Source: Roseomonas elaeocarpi (lineage in GTDB: Bacteria; Pseudomonadota; Alphaproteobacteria; Acetobacterales; Acetobacteraceae). From it: DNA of 64,000 nt. The notes under the pieces were generated by a model. It ran no database searches and was not told the origin of the DNA. It saw only the letters and a list, made by a program, of their open reading frames with translations. Location of the stretch: the NCBI RefSeq assembly GCF_042433915.1, contig NZ_JBHLUN010000010.1, forward strand, positions 275,454 through 339,453. The letters run 5' to 3'. The translations under genes and the position numbers were made by a program. Positions 8,386 to 16,526 of this stretch are shown piece after piece; within the stretch, counting starts at the first letter, position 1; each line of letters starts with the position of its first letter.

Positions 8386-8786
8386 GCCGCCTCGCCCCCG
8401 CGCGTCGGAGCCTCCTTGGCGGCCTCGCGCTGCTGGCCAATCCCATTCCCGCAGTTGCGTCCACCAGTTCTGATGTTGCGCTGCTCACCGCCTGCAGTCG
8501 CTGGATCAAGTGCCAGGACGAGCATGACCGCATCGATGAGCCATTCTGGAAGATGCCGGGTGACTGGGAGTACCCGGCGGACGTGCTGAAGCAGTTGGAC
8601 GCCCTGAGCGAAGAGCGCGACGGCTTGCGCGAGCGCATTATCGCCATGCGCCCCCTGACCGTGGAGGGCTGCCGCGCCTGGGCCCAGGTGGCCCTACGCG
8701 ACATGGTGCTGCACCTCGACGGCACGGTGCCGGAGAACGCTGACCACTACATCGCCTGGGCGCTGTGCCGCGCGCTGGTGGGTTGA
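8382..8786 (+). CDS. Hypothetical protein, third of the trio
   Basis: A 134-aa protein starting at ATG 8382, overlapping the previous stop by 4 bases (ATGA). The N-terminus SRLAPARRSLLGGLALLANPIPAVA looks like a Tat-type signal (R-R-S-L-L) with a short hydrophobic stretch, which is odd for a gene in a phage-like element. The remainder (DVALLTACSRWIKCQDEHDRIDEPFW ... MRPLTVEGCRAWAQVAL) is helical. It shares the pattern M-x-P-x-T-x-x-G-x-x-A with the upstream gene. Function unknown. Confidence 0.6.
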   Translation: MSRLAPARRSLLGGLALLANPIPAVASTSSDVALLTACSRWIKCQDEHDRIDEPFWKMPGDWEYPADVLKQLDALSEERDGLRERIIAMRPLTVEGCRAWAQVALRDMVLHLDGTVPENADHYIAWALCRALVG

Positions 8787-8920
8787 GATGAGCACAAAGC
8801 ATGAACAATCCGCTAGGGTAGCTTCCCCGAAGAGTCCCCGCCTTCAGCCATGCACCACCTTCGGGATGGTGCCGGCTGATTACGGGTGCGCTCCGAGAAA
8901 CCGCCCCAAGGAAAGTACCA

Positions 8921-9979
8921 GTGAGCCAGGACGAGCAGGCATCTCAGGAAAGAGCGGAGACTTGGGAGGAAAGGAAGCGAGCGTTCGAGCTCGCCCTCGT
9001 CGGTGGGGATGCGGATTCTCCACCGCTACCTGGGATGCGAAATACAACACAGGAACTGATGAACGCTTTGTGGGGAACACACCTGCAGCTCACGCAGGTG
9101 CACGAAGAATTCTTCTCAGCACGTTACGGCACAGACATTCCGGACATTCTTCGACCGTTCTTCCCGGGAGCCCCACAGCCGAAGGACGGGAAGATAACCA
9201 CAGCCGAGGCCGAAGCCATCGGTTCTGCATTGGACGAAATCTTCGCCAAGAGGCCGCCGGATTTGGTGGAGCGTTACCAAAGGCTCGGTGCGCAAATGAC
9301 CTCCCTGCAAAGAGAGTTCAGCATCTTGACGCGGGCAAAGTTCGTGAACCTTCCGGAGGAGACGCTTCGTCTTTGCTGGGAGAGAACCAGAAACCCTATC
9401 TTCGTCTGGTTGGCTTTGCGGCGAGCTATCCTCATCACTCCCGGCCGTGCTGTTGGAAGAACGGTCGAAGTGGAGACTCTGATCCCTGGTTGGTGCGCGG
9501 AGTACCTGCTTCAGGCCTCGTTCGGCATTGTGGATTTGAGCGAGGGCCAAAACCCGTTTCGATCCGCATCAGATCGGGAAGAGCCGTGGCAGTTCGCGCG
9601 GAATTTCACCCGTCTCGGAAGGCTTTTGGACGATGCACCCAAGGCATCGAAGCCGAACCCCATGGACTCGATGCTGGCACTCCTAGGCTTCACGGGAGAT
9701 GCGGGCTGGAACGCCTTCACCGCCTATGCGGCCGAGGTCAGCAAAATCTCAGCATGGTTCACGTTCGAAATTCTCAAAGCTACAGGAACGAAATCCAAGG
9801 ACGCGTTGTCGCTTCTCATGGAGGAGTTCCAGGTTTCCGATCCCTCTCACATGCGGAGGAAGATTCGCGAGGGCCAGAGGCTTGTCGCACCGTTGGTAGC
9901 GAAACCCGCAGCTGCAGGGGAGCAGCGAGGATCTCGGCAGGACGGCCGAGGGGAGGCAGAAGAGGAAGTTGGCGAGTAG
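8921..9979 (+). CDS. Uncharacterised 352-aa protein
   Basis: GTG start with a good ribosome-binding sequence (AAGGAAAG, 5 bases before the start). There is no recognised domain, signal peptide or membrane span. The N-terminal 130 residues are acidic and helical (QELMNALWGTHLQLTQVHEEFF). The central part is hydrophobic and rich in Trp/Arg (LRLCWERTRNPIFVWLALRRAI). The C-terminal 40 residues are a polar, disordered tail (AGEQRGSRQDGRGEAEEE). GC is somewhat lower than in the replication genes. A longer open frame on the same strand (8788-10089) overlaps it almost entirely but has no protein-like pattern. This frame was chosen for its RBS and amino-acid composition. Confidence 0.6.
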   Translation: MSQDEQASQERAETWEERKRAFELALVGGDADSPPLPGMRNTTQELMNALWGTHLQLTQVHEEFFSARYGTDIPDILRPFFPGAPQPKDGKITTAEAEAIGSALDEIFAKRPPDLVERYQRLGAQMTSLQREFSILTRAKFVNLPEETLRLCWERTRNPIFVWLALRRAILITPGRAVGRTVEVETLIPGWCAEYLLQASFGIVDLSEGQNPFRSASDREEPWQFARNFTRLGRLLDDAPKASKPNPMDSMLALLGFTGDAGWNAFTAYAAEVSKISAWFTFEILKATGTKSKDALSLLMEEFQVSDPSHMRRKIREGQRLVAPLVAKPAAAGEQRGSRQDGRGEAEEEVGE

Positions 9980-10085
9980 GGGGCGTAGCCACCCCACCTG
10001 GCAGCGCCCTTACGCCACCCTCAAGCGTGCCGCTATTGGAGTGCCCCGCTGACGCAGGCCGCGTCGCAAACCGAAGGGGCACCCC

Positions 10086-10301
10086 ATGAAGCGCCATAAC
10101 CCTCCCGTCCCTGCTGCCCTGGACCCGGCCGGCCCACTAACGGTGCCGCTCCCGCAGGCACCGGCGGCAACGGGGCTGTCGCGCAGCGCGATCTACCGCG
10201 CCTCTCGGCAGGGACACATCCGGCTGCTGAAGCTCGGACGCACGACGCTAGTCGACATGGCCAGCGTGCGGACGTTCCTGGCGAGCCTGCCGACCCTCTG
10301 A
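10086..10301 (+). CDS. AlpA/excisionase-like DNA-binding protein
   Basis: A 71-aa protein with the winged-helix pattern of AlpA and small excisionases: LPQAPAATGLSRSAIYRASRQGHIRLLKLGRTTLVDMASVRTFL. The helix-turn-helix is at about residues 27-42, followed by the wing. Such proteins bind near att sites to direct excision, or activate int and replication genes of P4-type elements. It lies immediately upstream of the primase genes, a common position for an element activator. There is a hairpin (10311-10332) just after its stop. Family call is firm; the role is inferred. Confidence 0.75.
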   Translation: MKRHNPPVPAALDPAGPLTVPLPQAPAATGLSRSAIYRASRQGHIRLLKLGRTTLVDMASVRTFLASLPTL

Positions 10302-10310
10302 AACGCGAAA

Positions 10311-10332
10311 CCCGCCGCGGGAAAGCGGCGGG
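10311..10332 (+). terminator. Hairpin after the AlpA-like gene
   Basis: CCCGCCGC-GGGAAA-GCGGCGGG is a perfect 8-bp stem 9 bases after the stop. It has no T-run, so it may attenuate rather than fully end transcription into the primase genes. Confidence 0.45.
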
Positions 10333-10435
10333 CTCCGGCCTACTCGTTACGATACAGACACTACGAACATCTGTGCCGTAGCAGGTTGCCCGGACGCGCG
10401 CCACGATTTCCACGGCCTTCCATCAAGGCCTCGAC

Positions 10436-10795
10436 ATGACCACCCATCATCCCGGCTCGGACGCGCGGCAGATCGTCCTGCCGCGTACCGCGTCGATCGA
10501 CTTCGCGACCATCCACCAAGCGGCACTGCCGCATCTGGAGGCGCTGTGTGCCCGCTGGCTTCCCGGCGGCCGACGCCAGGGCAGCGAGTGGGCCTGCGGC
10601 AGCTTGGCTGGCGAGAGCGGCAGTTCCTGCAAGGTCAACCTGCGCACCGGCCGCTGGGCCGACTTCGCCACCAACAAGAAGGGAGGCGACGTGATCAGCC
10701 TTGCCGCCGCCATCCACCGCATCAGCCAGGCCGAAGCCGCGCGAAACATCGCCACGATGCTTGGCATTCCGGCAGGAGGGCAGAAGCATGTCTGA
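10436..10795 (+). CDS. Primase N-terminal domain protein
   Basis: A 119-aa protein resembling the N-terminal zinc-binding/primase-associated part of phage and plasmid primases. It has the pattern ALCARWLPGGRRQGSEWACG, SSCKVNLRTGRWADFATNKKGGDVISLAAAIHRISQAEAARNIATML. In related proteins this segment is fused to Toprim and helicase domains. Here the next gene starts inside its 3' end (ATG 10788, stop 10793-10795, 8-bp overlap), so the primase is split into two translationally coupled polypeptides. Cysteines are few (C38, C53, C63), so a classical CHC2 zinc finger is not certain. Confidence 0.7.
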   Translation: MTTHHPGSDARQIVLPRTASIDFATIHQAALPHLEALCARWLPGGRRQGSEWACGSLAGESGSSCKVNLRTGRWADFATNKKGGDVISLAAAIHRISQAEAARNIATMLGIPAGGQKHV

Positions 10796-13349
10796 GCAGA
10801 CTTCCCCTGACGCCTTCGCGCCGCTCACCGAAGTCATGCCACTCCTGAACGGCAAGACGCACGCTGCCGCACCCACTGGGATGAGCCGTGACACCGAGGA
10901 GCTGTGGGAGCCGCAGGATGCCTCCAGCTCCACGATTCCATCGACGTCCAAGCTGGTGCATCCGGCACACGGCAGCGCCGCAGCACGCTGGGTGTACCGC
11001 GACGCCAAGGGTACACCACTGTTCATCATCGCCCGCTTCGACAAGGTAAAAGCCGACCAGGATGCTAAACAGGGTAAGGAGTTCCTGCCCTACAGCTACG
11101 GCCGGCGGGTGTGGACCTCTCGGGATGGTAAGCGGCAGGACCGCACCGGCTGGCACTGCAAAGCCGCGCCCACACCGCGCGCCCTGTACGGCCTCGACCA
11201 GTTGGCTGAGCGGCCGGATGCGCCAGTGCTGGTGGTCGAGGGGGAGAAGACTGCCAACCGGGCTCAGGAGCGCTTTCCCGACCACGTCTGCATCACCAGT
11301 GCCGGCGGCAGCAAGGCTTCGGGCAAGACGGAGTGGGCGCCACTCGCTCGTCGGCATATCGTGATCTGGGCAGACCGGGATGATCCGGGCCAAACTTATG
11401 GAGACGAGGCGGCACGCCGCTGCAAGAGCGCGAAGGCCGCTTCGGTGCGAGTGGTACAGGTGCCGCAGGGCTGGCCTGAAGGCTGGGATTTAGCTGATGC
11501 CCTGCCCTCCGGCGTGACCGAGGAGCATCTGCGCGAGCTGCTGGACGAGGCGGAAGACGCCGATCCGCCCCACCTGCCGGAAGGCTTTCAGTTCAAAGAG
11601 ACTGGGCTGTTCTTCTATCCCGAGAACGAGGATGCAGAGCGCGTGTTCGTCTCGGCCCCCTTCGACGTCATCGGCGAGGCGAACGATGGTGCCGGCTTAG
11701 ACTGGGGTGTCGTCATCGGCTGGCATGACCGTGACGGACGCAAGCACCAGTGGTCGGTACCGCAGCGCCTGGTGCACTCGGATGGCAACGGCATCGCGGA
11801 GGAGCTGGCCTCGGCAGGCCTCCACGTCGGCACCAGCGGTCGGGCGCGCGGGCTGCTGAAGCAGTTCATCGCGGGTGTCCGGTCGCAGCAGCGCCTGACC
11901 TGTGTCGATCGCACTGGCTGGCATAGCTGCCGCGGCAACAACGTCTTCATCATGCCTGGTGGCGAGGCCTACGGGCCCGGTTCGCGTCGCGTCATCCTGC
12001 AGACCGAGCGCGCGGCATCGGACACCGCTTTCCAGTCTGCCGAGACGCTAGAAGCGTGGCAGCAGCAGGTGGCCCGCTACGCTGTCGGCAACGACCGGCT
12101 GCTGCTGGCCATCAGCCTTGCCTTCACTACGCCGCTGCTCGACGTGGTGCACGGCGATAGCGGTGGCATCCACTTCCAGGGCATGTCACGCACCGGCAAG
12201 ACGACGCTGCTGGTGTGCGCCGGTAGCGTCTGGGGTCGCGGGGACGGCAGCGGCCAGGTGCGGCAATGGCGTGCCACGGCGAACGGCCTGGAGAGCATCG
12301 CATCCGAAACCAGCGACACGCTGCTGGTGCTGGATGAGATTGGGCAGGCCAACGCGAACGATGTCGCGGACACGGTCTACATGCTGGCCAATGGCGCAGG
12401 GAAGGTGCGCGGCCAGAGACAGGGGGGCGCCCGGCCGACGAAGACCTGGCGTACCATGTACCTGAGCACCGGGGAGATCACGCTAGCTGCCAAGATGGCC
12501 GAGTCTGGCAAGCGCATCATGGCGGGCCTCGAGATCCGGCTGCTCAACATCCCCTCGGACGCCGGAGCCGGAATGGGCGCTTTTCAGTACCTGCACAACC
12601 TGCAGACACCGGCTGAACTCTCGAAGCACCTGACCCACGCGGCGAAGACCACCTATGGCACTGCGGGACGCGCTTTCCTCAGTCGGCTCGTGCGGGAGCG
12701 GGCGCGGGACGGGAAGGCAATTGGGGCGCGACTGAAGAAGGCCCAAGACGACTTTGCTGCCCGTTATGTGCCGTCAGACTCTTCCGGACAGGTCCGCAAC
12801 GCGGCGGATCGCTTTTCGCTCATCGGCGCGGCGGGGGAGCTGGCGCGCGAGTACGACGTGTTGCCTTGGCCTAAGGGAGAGGGGATGCGCGCCGCAGCCG
12901 CCTGCTTCAAGGCGTGGCTGGAGGAGCGCGGCGGTACTGGGTCCAGCGAGGACGAGTTAGCCGTCGCGCAGGTGCAGGCATTTCTCGAGGCACATGGCGA
13001 GGCTCGCTTCACGCCCTTGACGGCGCGCTTTGGTGGAGAAGTCGAGCCACCCGAGGCCAGTTCCCAGCGGACACACCAGCGCGCCGGCTGGCGCCGCCGC
13101 CCGAAGGGTGAGGAGGAGGGTTGGGAGTACCTGGTGCTGCCCCAGGTCTGGACGAACGAGGTGTGCCGGGGCCTAGAAGCACGACAGGTTGCCAGCGTGC
13201 TCCGTAAGCGTGGGCTTCTGCTAGGTGGTACTGCAAAGAGCTCATCCAGCCTGCAGCACATTCCTAGGGAAGGCAGCGTGCGCGTCTACCGCATTTCTGG
13301 AAGCATCCTGGGACAGGCGGAAGGAGAGGCTGACGAAGTGGAAGATTGA
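10788..13349 (+). CDS. Toprim-DUF927 primase/helicase (replication protein)
   Basis: An 853-aa protein and the main replication enzyme of the element. After a disordered N-terminus comes a Toprim domain (VLVVEGEKTANRA, then IVIWADRDDPG with its acidic pair), which in this family supports primase activity. The DUF927 helicase-like domain follows, with Walker A GMSRTGKTT near residue 465, Walker B LLVLDEIGQ near 506 and a sensor-like YLSTGE. The C-terminus is basic. Start ATG 10788 overlaps the primase N-domain gene. Elements with this gene usually can replicate after excision, which fits the iteron array that begins 25 bp after the stop. It is not a full DnaB/DnaG set, so host factors are presumably used. 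Confidence 0.85.
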   Translation: MSEQTSPDAFAPLTEVMPLLNGKTHAAAPTGMSRDTEELWEPQDASSSTIPSTSKLVHPAHGSAAARWVYRDAKGTPLFIIARFDKVKADQDAKQGKEFLPYSYGRRVWTSRDGKRQDRTGWHCKAAPTPRALYGLDQLAERPDAPVLVVEGEKTANRAQERFPDHVCITSAGGSKASGKTEWAPLARRHIVIWADRDDPGQTYGDEAARRCKSAKAASVRVVQVPQGWPEGWDLADALPSGVTEEHLRELLDEAEDADPPHLPEGFQFKETGLFFYPENEDAERVFVSAPFDVIGEANDGAGLDWGVVIGWHDRDGRKHQWSVPQRLVHSDGNGIAEELASAGLHVGTSGRARGLLKQFIAGVRSQQRLTCVDRTGWHSCRGNNVFIMPGGEAYGPGSRRVILQTERAASDTAFQSAETLEAWQQQVARYAVGNDRLLLAISLAFTTPLLDVVHGDSGGIHFQGMSRTGKTTLLVCAGSVWGRGDGSGQVRQWRATANGLESIASETSDTLLVLDEIGQANANDVADTVYMLANGAGKVRGQRQGGARPTKTWRTMYLSTGEITLAAKMAESGKRIMAGLEIRLLNIPSDAGAGMGAFQYLHNLQTPAELSKHLTHAAKTTYGTAGRAFLSRLVRERARDGKAIGARLKKAQDDFAARYVPSDSSGQVRNAADRFSLIGAAGELAREYDVLPWPKGEGMRAAAACFKAWLEERGGTGSSEDELAVAQVQAFLEAHGEARFTPLTARFGGEVEPPEASSQRTHQRAGWRRRPKGEEEGWEYLVLPQVWTNEVCRGLEARQVASVLRKRGLLLGGTAKSSSSLQHIPREGSVRVYRISGSILGQAEGEADEVED

Positions 13350-13373
13350 GAAAAAGACCGGCCAAAAACCGGT

Positions 13374-13559
13374 GTTAGGAGTGTAAGGATGTTAGATCGC
13401 TGATTATAAAAGAGAAATCCCTAACACGCCACTTCGTCAGTCTGTTAGAAATGTTAGAAACGCCTCGGGATTTCTAACACTTCTAACAAGGCAACAGGCG
13501 CGAGTGTTATAATTTTCTCCAGCGATATTAACGCTCTAACAGCCTTACACATCTAACAC
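13374..13559. repeat. Iteron-like array A (TGTTAGA), candidate replication origin
   Basis: The 7-mer TGTTAGA occurs on the plus strand at 13391, 13444 and 13453, and inverted (TCTAACA) at 13474, 13483, 13536 and 13553. Six-base matches are at 13374 and 13422. The central copies form an 18-bp inverted repeat with one mismatch: TGTTAGAAATGTTAGAAA at 13444-13461 against 13472-13489, with a 10-base spacer. Between copies lies an A/T-rich stretch (GATTATAAAAGAGAAA, 13403-13418). Clustered iterons plus an A/T-rich segment directly after a primase/helicase gene are the usual layout of an initiator-bound origin. No spacer-repeat regularity of a CRISPR is present. Confidence 0.6.
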
Positions 13560-13988
13560 CCACTTTTCTCCTCCTCGCTCGCATAAAGGCGATGTGGCGG
13601 AGCGCTGCCTCCCCCAGCGACAGAAAGACTGCGGCAAGTGGAGCGCATCCGGGCACGGCAGGACATAGAACTCGCCCAAATGCCCCGGATTATGGTAACT
13701 GGCTTGCCACGCTGAGACAGGCGTACTCGCTGGATAGCCCCGGCGACGCGACGAGCCCCACCCAGTACCATGCTGGGACGGCGGACCAGATGTGAAAGCG
13801 ATGAGCCAACTCTGCAGCGCTCGGGATCCTCACGGTTCCCGGGCGCTTTTGCGTTCGGCCTACCGGGCAACCCATTTTTCGGAAACCGCTGCCCAGTTCG
13901 GCAGCATCTAGACAGCTCTTCACCGGCACCAGCGCCCTCAGTTCGATCAGGCGCAGTGACCGGCACCTTCCATCACCAGGAGAACTCA
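13560..13988. other. Gene-free stretch between array A and 13989
   Basis: No convincing protein-coding frame. It contains a small hairpin (CCCAG-TACCATG-CTGGG) and a strong intrinsic terminator (13816-13850). A transcript of about 250 nt could run from array A to that terminator. No known RNA family is recognised. Confidence 0.4.
13816..13850 (+). terminator. Intrinsic terminator
   Basis: AGCGCTCGGGA (13816-13826) pairs with TCCCGGGCGCT (13837-13847), with one mismatch in 11 bp and a 10-base loop, followed by TTT. Nothing coding is recognised directly upstream, so it may end the primase transcript or a small RNA. Confidence 0.75.
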
Positions 13989-14210
13989 ATGAGCCGTTCA
14001 GGCTGGGACCGCGCCATGTCGCGCGTCCGCGCAGATGTCAGCGCCAACATGCAGGACTTTTCTCACCTCGACGGATCGGACCCCGGGGCTGTGGGCGCCT
14101 CGCAGTCCGTAGAGCATGAGGCCTCCGACTCCTCCAAGACGGCGACAGCGCGCAGCTGGGACCGCGCCGCGGCGCAGGCGACCGGCCGAAAGCCGGTACC
14201 GGGTCGCTGA
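13989..14210 (+). CDS. Small hypothetical protein
   Basis: A 73-aa protein with ATG start and a good ribosome-binding site (AGGAGAAC, 4 bases before the start). It is hydrophilic and Ser/Ala/Asp-rich with two related segments, SGWDRAMSRVRADV (3-16) and SWDRAAAQATGRK near the end, which may be a short internal repeat. It has no recognised domain. The next gene follows after 14 bp with its own strong RBS, so both are probably one operon. Confidence 0.6.
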   Translation: MSRSGWDRAMSRVRADVSANMQDFSHLDGSDPGAVGASQSVEHEASDSSKTATARSWDRAAAQATGRKPVPGR

Positions 14211-14224
14211 AGGAGAACCACGAC

Positions 14225-15157
14225 ATGCCGAAGCTTCCCACCAAGCCCCATCGCGACACCCTCACCGTGGCGATGGAGGCCGCAACCGCCGCTCTGGCCG
14301 AACGCACACGCCTCGAGGCGCTGCGCGGCGAGCTCGCTACCCGGCACCTGCACGCCGAGAGGGCGAAGGTCGAGGCTACCGCCGCCCTGGGCAAAGCGGA
14401 GGCCGAGCTCATGCTGGCCTCCCCTCACGAAGAGTCCACACTGCGTGCACAGGTGGAAGCGGTGAAGGCGCAGGTCCGCGAGGCCGATCAGGAAGCTGCC
14501 CGGTGCGACGCCGCGCAACGCGCCCTGCCAGTGAAGCTGGATGAGGCAGATGGGCCACTGCAGGACGCGGCTCAGGCGCTGGACGAGGAGGGGCGTGTTC
14601 TCGCGGCCAAGGCGCTTCGTGCCTATGAGCGCGAACTGCATAATGCCGTTCGCGTCATGGCCGCCGTCGTCAGGAAGGGCCACGCCCTAAAGGCCTCGCT
14701 GAACATCCTCGGCGCTCACCTCGAAGGCATCCGCATCCCGACCGTCGACATGAATCCCTTCAGCGCCGACATACTCAACAAAACGAGGATGCTGCTGGGC
14801 GACGAGGTCATCCCCCTGGCCGAGGGCTGGACCGACGATGCCGCGGCCATGGAACTCTATCGCACCTATCAGCCGGTGCGACAGATGGAGCGTCGTCTTG
14901 ATGAGCACCGAGAACGCATCCAGCGGGAGAGGGAGCGTCGCCGCCTGGAACAGGCAGACATGAACCGCGTCCGGACCTTCCAGCGCGGCAACGTTCTGAG
15001 CCAGCCAGCTGTCAGCCAACCACCGACACCGGAGGCGGCGGGGTCCGAGGCGCCCGGTTTCAAGCCGCGGTCCTGGACCGTGCGTGGTCCCGGGCAAGCA
15101 GTGCCGGATCCGAGTATCGGCGACGTGGCCATGGCTGTAGCAGGCTCCCACGACTGA
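14225..15157 (+). CDS. Coiled-coil hypothetical protein
   Basis: A 310-aa protein with ATG start and RBS AAGGAGAACC. Residues 10-110 and 215-255 are heptad-like and rich in Ala/Glu/Arg (LAERTRLEALRGELATRHLHAERAKVEATAALGKAEAEL; MERRLDEHRERIQRERERRRLEQ), so long coiled coils are expected. The C-terminal 60 residues are Pro/Gly-rich and probably disordered. There is no enzymatic motif, signal peptide or membrane span. Scaffold-like proteins of this kind occur in phage-derived elements between replication and recombinase genes. Function unknown. Confidence 0.7.
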   Translation: MPKLPTKPHRDTLTVAMEAATAALAERTRLEALRGELATRHLHAERAKVEATAALGKAEAELMLASPHEESTLRAQVEAVKAQVREADQEAARCDAAQRALPVKLDEADGPLQDAAQALDEEGRVLAAKALRAYERELHNAVRVMAAVVRKGHALKASLNILGAHLEGIRIPTVDMNPFSADILNKTRMLLGDEVIPLAEGWTDDAAAMELYRTYQPVRQMERRLDEHRERIQRERERRRLEQADMNRVRTFQRGNVLSQPAVSQPPTPEAAGSEAPGFKPRSWTVRGPGQAVPDPSIGDVAMAVAGSHD

Positions 15158-15274
15158 TTATTCCGGCACGGCCGGCGCATTTTCACCCCTGGTCCGGATC
15201 TGATCCGTGCCGAGACGTGCGCGGCGGGTGTGCCATTCGTCCATACGTTCGTCTCGGAAAGGAACGGCGCCAAC

Positions 15275-16027
15275 ATGGCCCGTACCATCCTCAGGGTGCG
15301 CGCTGAGGGCGCCTCTTCAGCGCCCCCTTTTGTCGCCTACTACCGCGTCTCCACCGAGCAGCAGGGCCGTAGCGGGCTAGGATTGGCTGCTCAGAAGGAG
15401 GCTGTGGTCAAACTCTTGGCCAATCGGCCTGGATCCCGCCTCGTTGCGGAGTTCGAAGAGGTCGAGAGCGGCAAGCGCAATGACCGGCCGCAGCTCGCCG
15501 CAGCACTAGCTGCCTGTCGCACCAGGCGCGCGGTCCTGGTGATCGCCAAGATCGACCGCCTGGCGCGCAATGCCCGCTTCCTACTGAGCGTGGTCGAGGG
15601 TGCAGGCGATGCCGGGGTAGTGTTCTGCGATCTTCCCGACATCCCGGCCGGTCCCACAGGGAAGTTCCTCCTCACCCTCCTTGCTGCCGTGGCGGAGCTC
15701 GAGGCGGGGCTTATCAGCCAGCGCACCAAGGCGGCCCTCGCCGCAGCAAAGGCACGTGGCGTGAAGCTGGGCTCCCCCCGACTTCGCAAAGGCTTCGACA
15801 CGGCCGAGACGCGGCGCGGCCGAGAGACACGCACCGCCAATGCAGAGGAGTACCTGACTGAAGTCTGGCCCTATGTGGAGGCTGCCCAAAAGGCAGGAGC
15901 GGCCAGCCTGCGTCAGATCGCTGAGGCTCTGACCGCACGCGGCGTGGTGCCGCCTGCAGGGGGCGAGACCTGGCACGCGACAGCGGTGCGGCGCCTGATG
16001 CTACGGAAGGCCGTCGCGACCGCCTGA
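15275..16027 (+). CDS. Serine recombinase (resolvase/invertase family)
   Basis: A 250-aa protein starting at ATG 15275 (RBS AAAGGAACG). The catalytic domain has AYYRVSTEQQ (R24, nucleophile S26), the segment QLAAALAACR and the IAKIDRLARN motif (90-99), then the E-helix region (ELEAGLISQRTKAAL). The C-terminal about 100 residues form a recombinase-type helix-turn-helix (SLRQIAEALTARGV.....WHATAVRRLM). It is a small resolvase/invertase rather than a large serine integrase. It may resolve multimers or invert a segment of the element. Array B begins about 100 bp downstream. The element therefore carries two unrelated recombinases. Confidence 0.88.
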   Translation: MARTILRVRAEGASSAPPFVAYYRVSTEQQGRSGLGLAAQKEAVVKLLANRPGSRLVAEFEEVESGKRNDRPQLAAALAACRTRRAVLVIAKIDRLARNARFLLSVVEGAGDAGVVFCDLPDIPAGPTGKFLLTLLAAVAELEAGLISQRTKAALAAAKARGVKLGSPRLRKGFDTAETRRGRETRTANAEEYLTEVWPYVEAAQKAGAASLRQIAEALTARGVVPPAGGETWHATAVRRLMLRKAVATA

Positions 16028-16130
16028 AGGCGGCCAGGGGGTACCCCCCCGGTCTGGGTCCCTCCTGGGCCCCACCCCTTACGCGGGGCGCTTCGCGGCG
16101 TGTCCCTCCTCCAGCTACGGAAGAAAAAAG

Positions 16131-16262
16131 GTGTCCGCACTCCACTGTCCGCAGTGTCCGCACCAAAAAAATCTAGCTTTATCAATGATTGAGTGCGGAC
16201 ACCGGTGCGGACACCGGTGCGGACACTGCGGACATCTGTAGTGAAGTGTCCGCAGTGTCCGC
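16131..16262. repeat. Iteron-like array B (GTGTCCGC), second candidate origin or recombination site
   Basis: Octamer GTGTCCGC lies on the plus strand at 16131, 16154, 16246 and 16255 (a 7-base match at 16147). It is inverted (GCGGACAC) at 16195, 16207 and 16219, with a 7-base match at 16228. Copies 16195-16226 recur every 12 bp. Between the direct and inverted groups lies an A/T-rich block, AAAAAAATCTAGCTTTATC (from 16165). The layout resembles a plasmid or satellite origin, or a complex resolvase site. It occupies the 16028-16526 gene-free stretch. Downstream of 16263 only a weak hairpin (CAGCCGC at 16312-16318 / GCGGCTG at 16333-16339) is seen. Confidence 0.6.
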
Positions 16263-16526
16263 ACCAGCTGTCTATCTAGTGAGCGGCGTCACTGTGGTTG
16301 TTTGAGTTTGTCAGCCGCTGCCGCGGGTGGACGCGGCTGTGAAAGCTTTGGGTCACCATGTCTGCTCTATCCTCCTGGCGGAACGGAGAAGCGGCCCACC
16401 TGTGTTAGCCCTCACGACTTAGTCTGAAAGGCGGTGAACTGGAGAGTTTCCTCGAGCCATGCACCTTAGGACTGACCTGAACGGCGGCTGATTAGGCCAG
16501 TCCCACGAATCAGGGTGCCATGGGGA

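Noticed and set aside
8382..8786. Start at 8274 for the third gene of the trio
   Set aside because: It would overlap the previous gene by over 100 bp; ATG 8382 gives the usual ATGA coupling.
8788..10089. 433-aa open frame overlapping 8921-9979 in another frame
   Set aside because: Composition is low-complexity and lacks protein-like patterns; the 8921 frame has a good RBS.
13374..13559. CRISPR array
   Set aside because: Repeats are 7-8 bp in both orientations with irregular spacing and no cas genes nearby; the same applies to 16131-16262.
13592..13795. 67-aa open frame downstream of array A
   Set aside because: No RBS and no protein-like pattern; it lies before a terminator in what looks like non-coding DNA.
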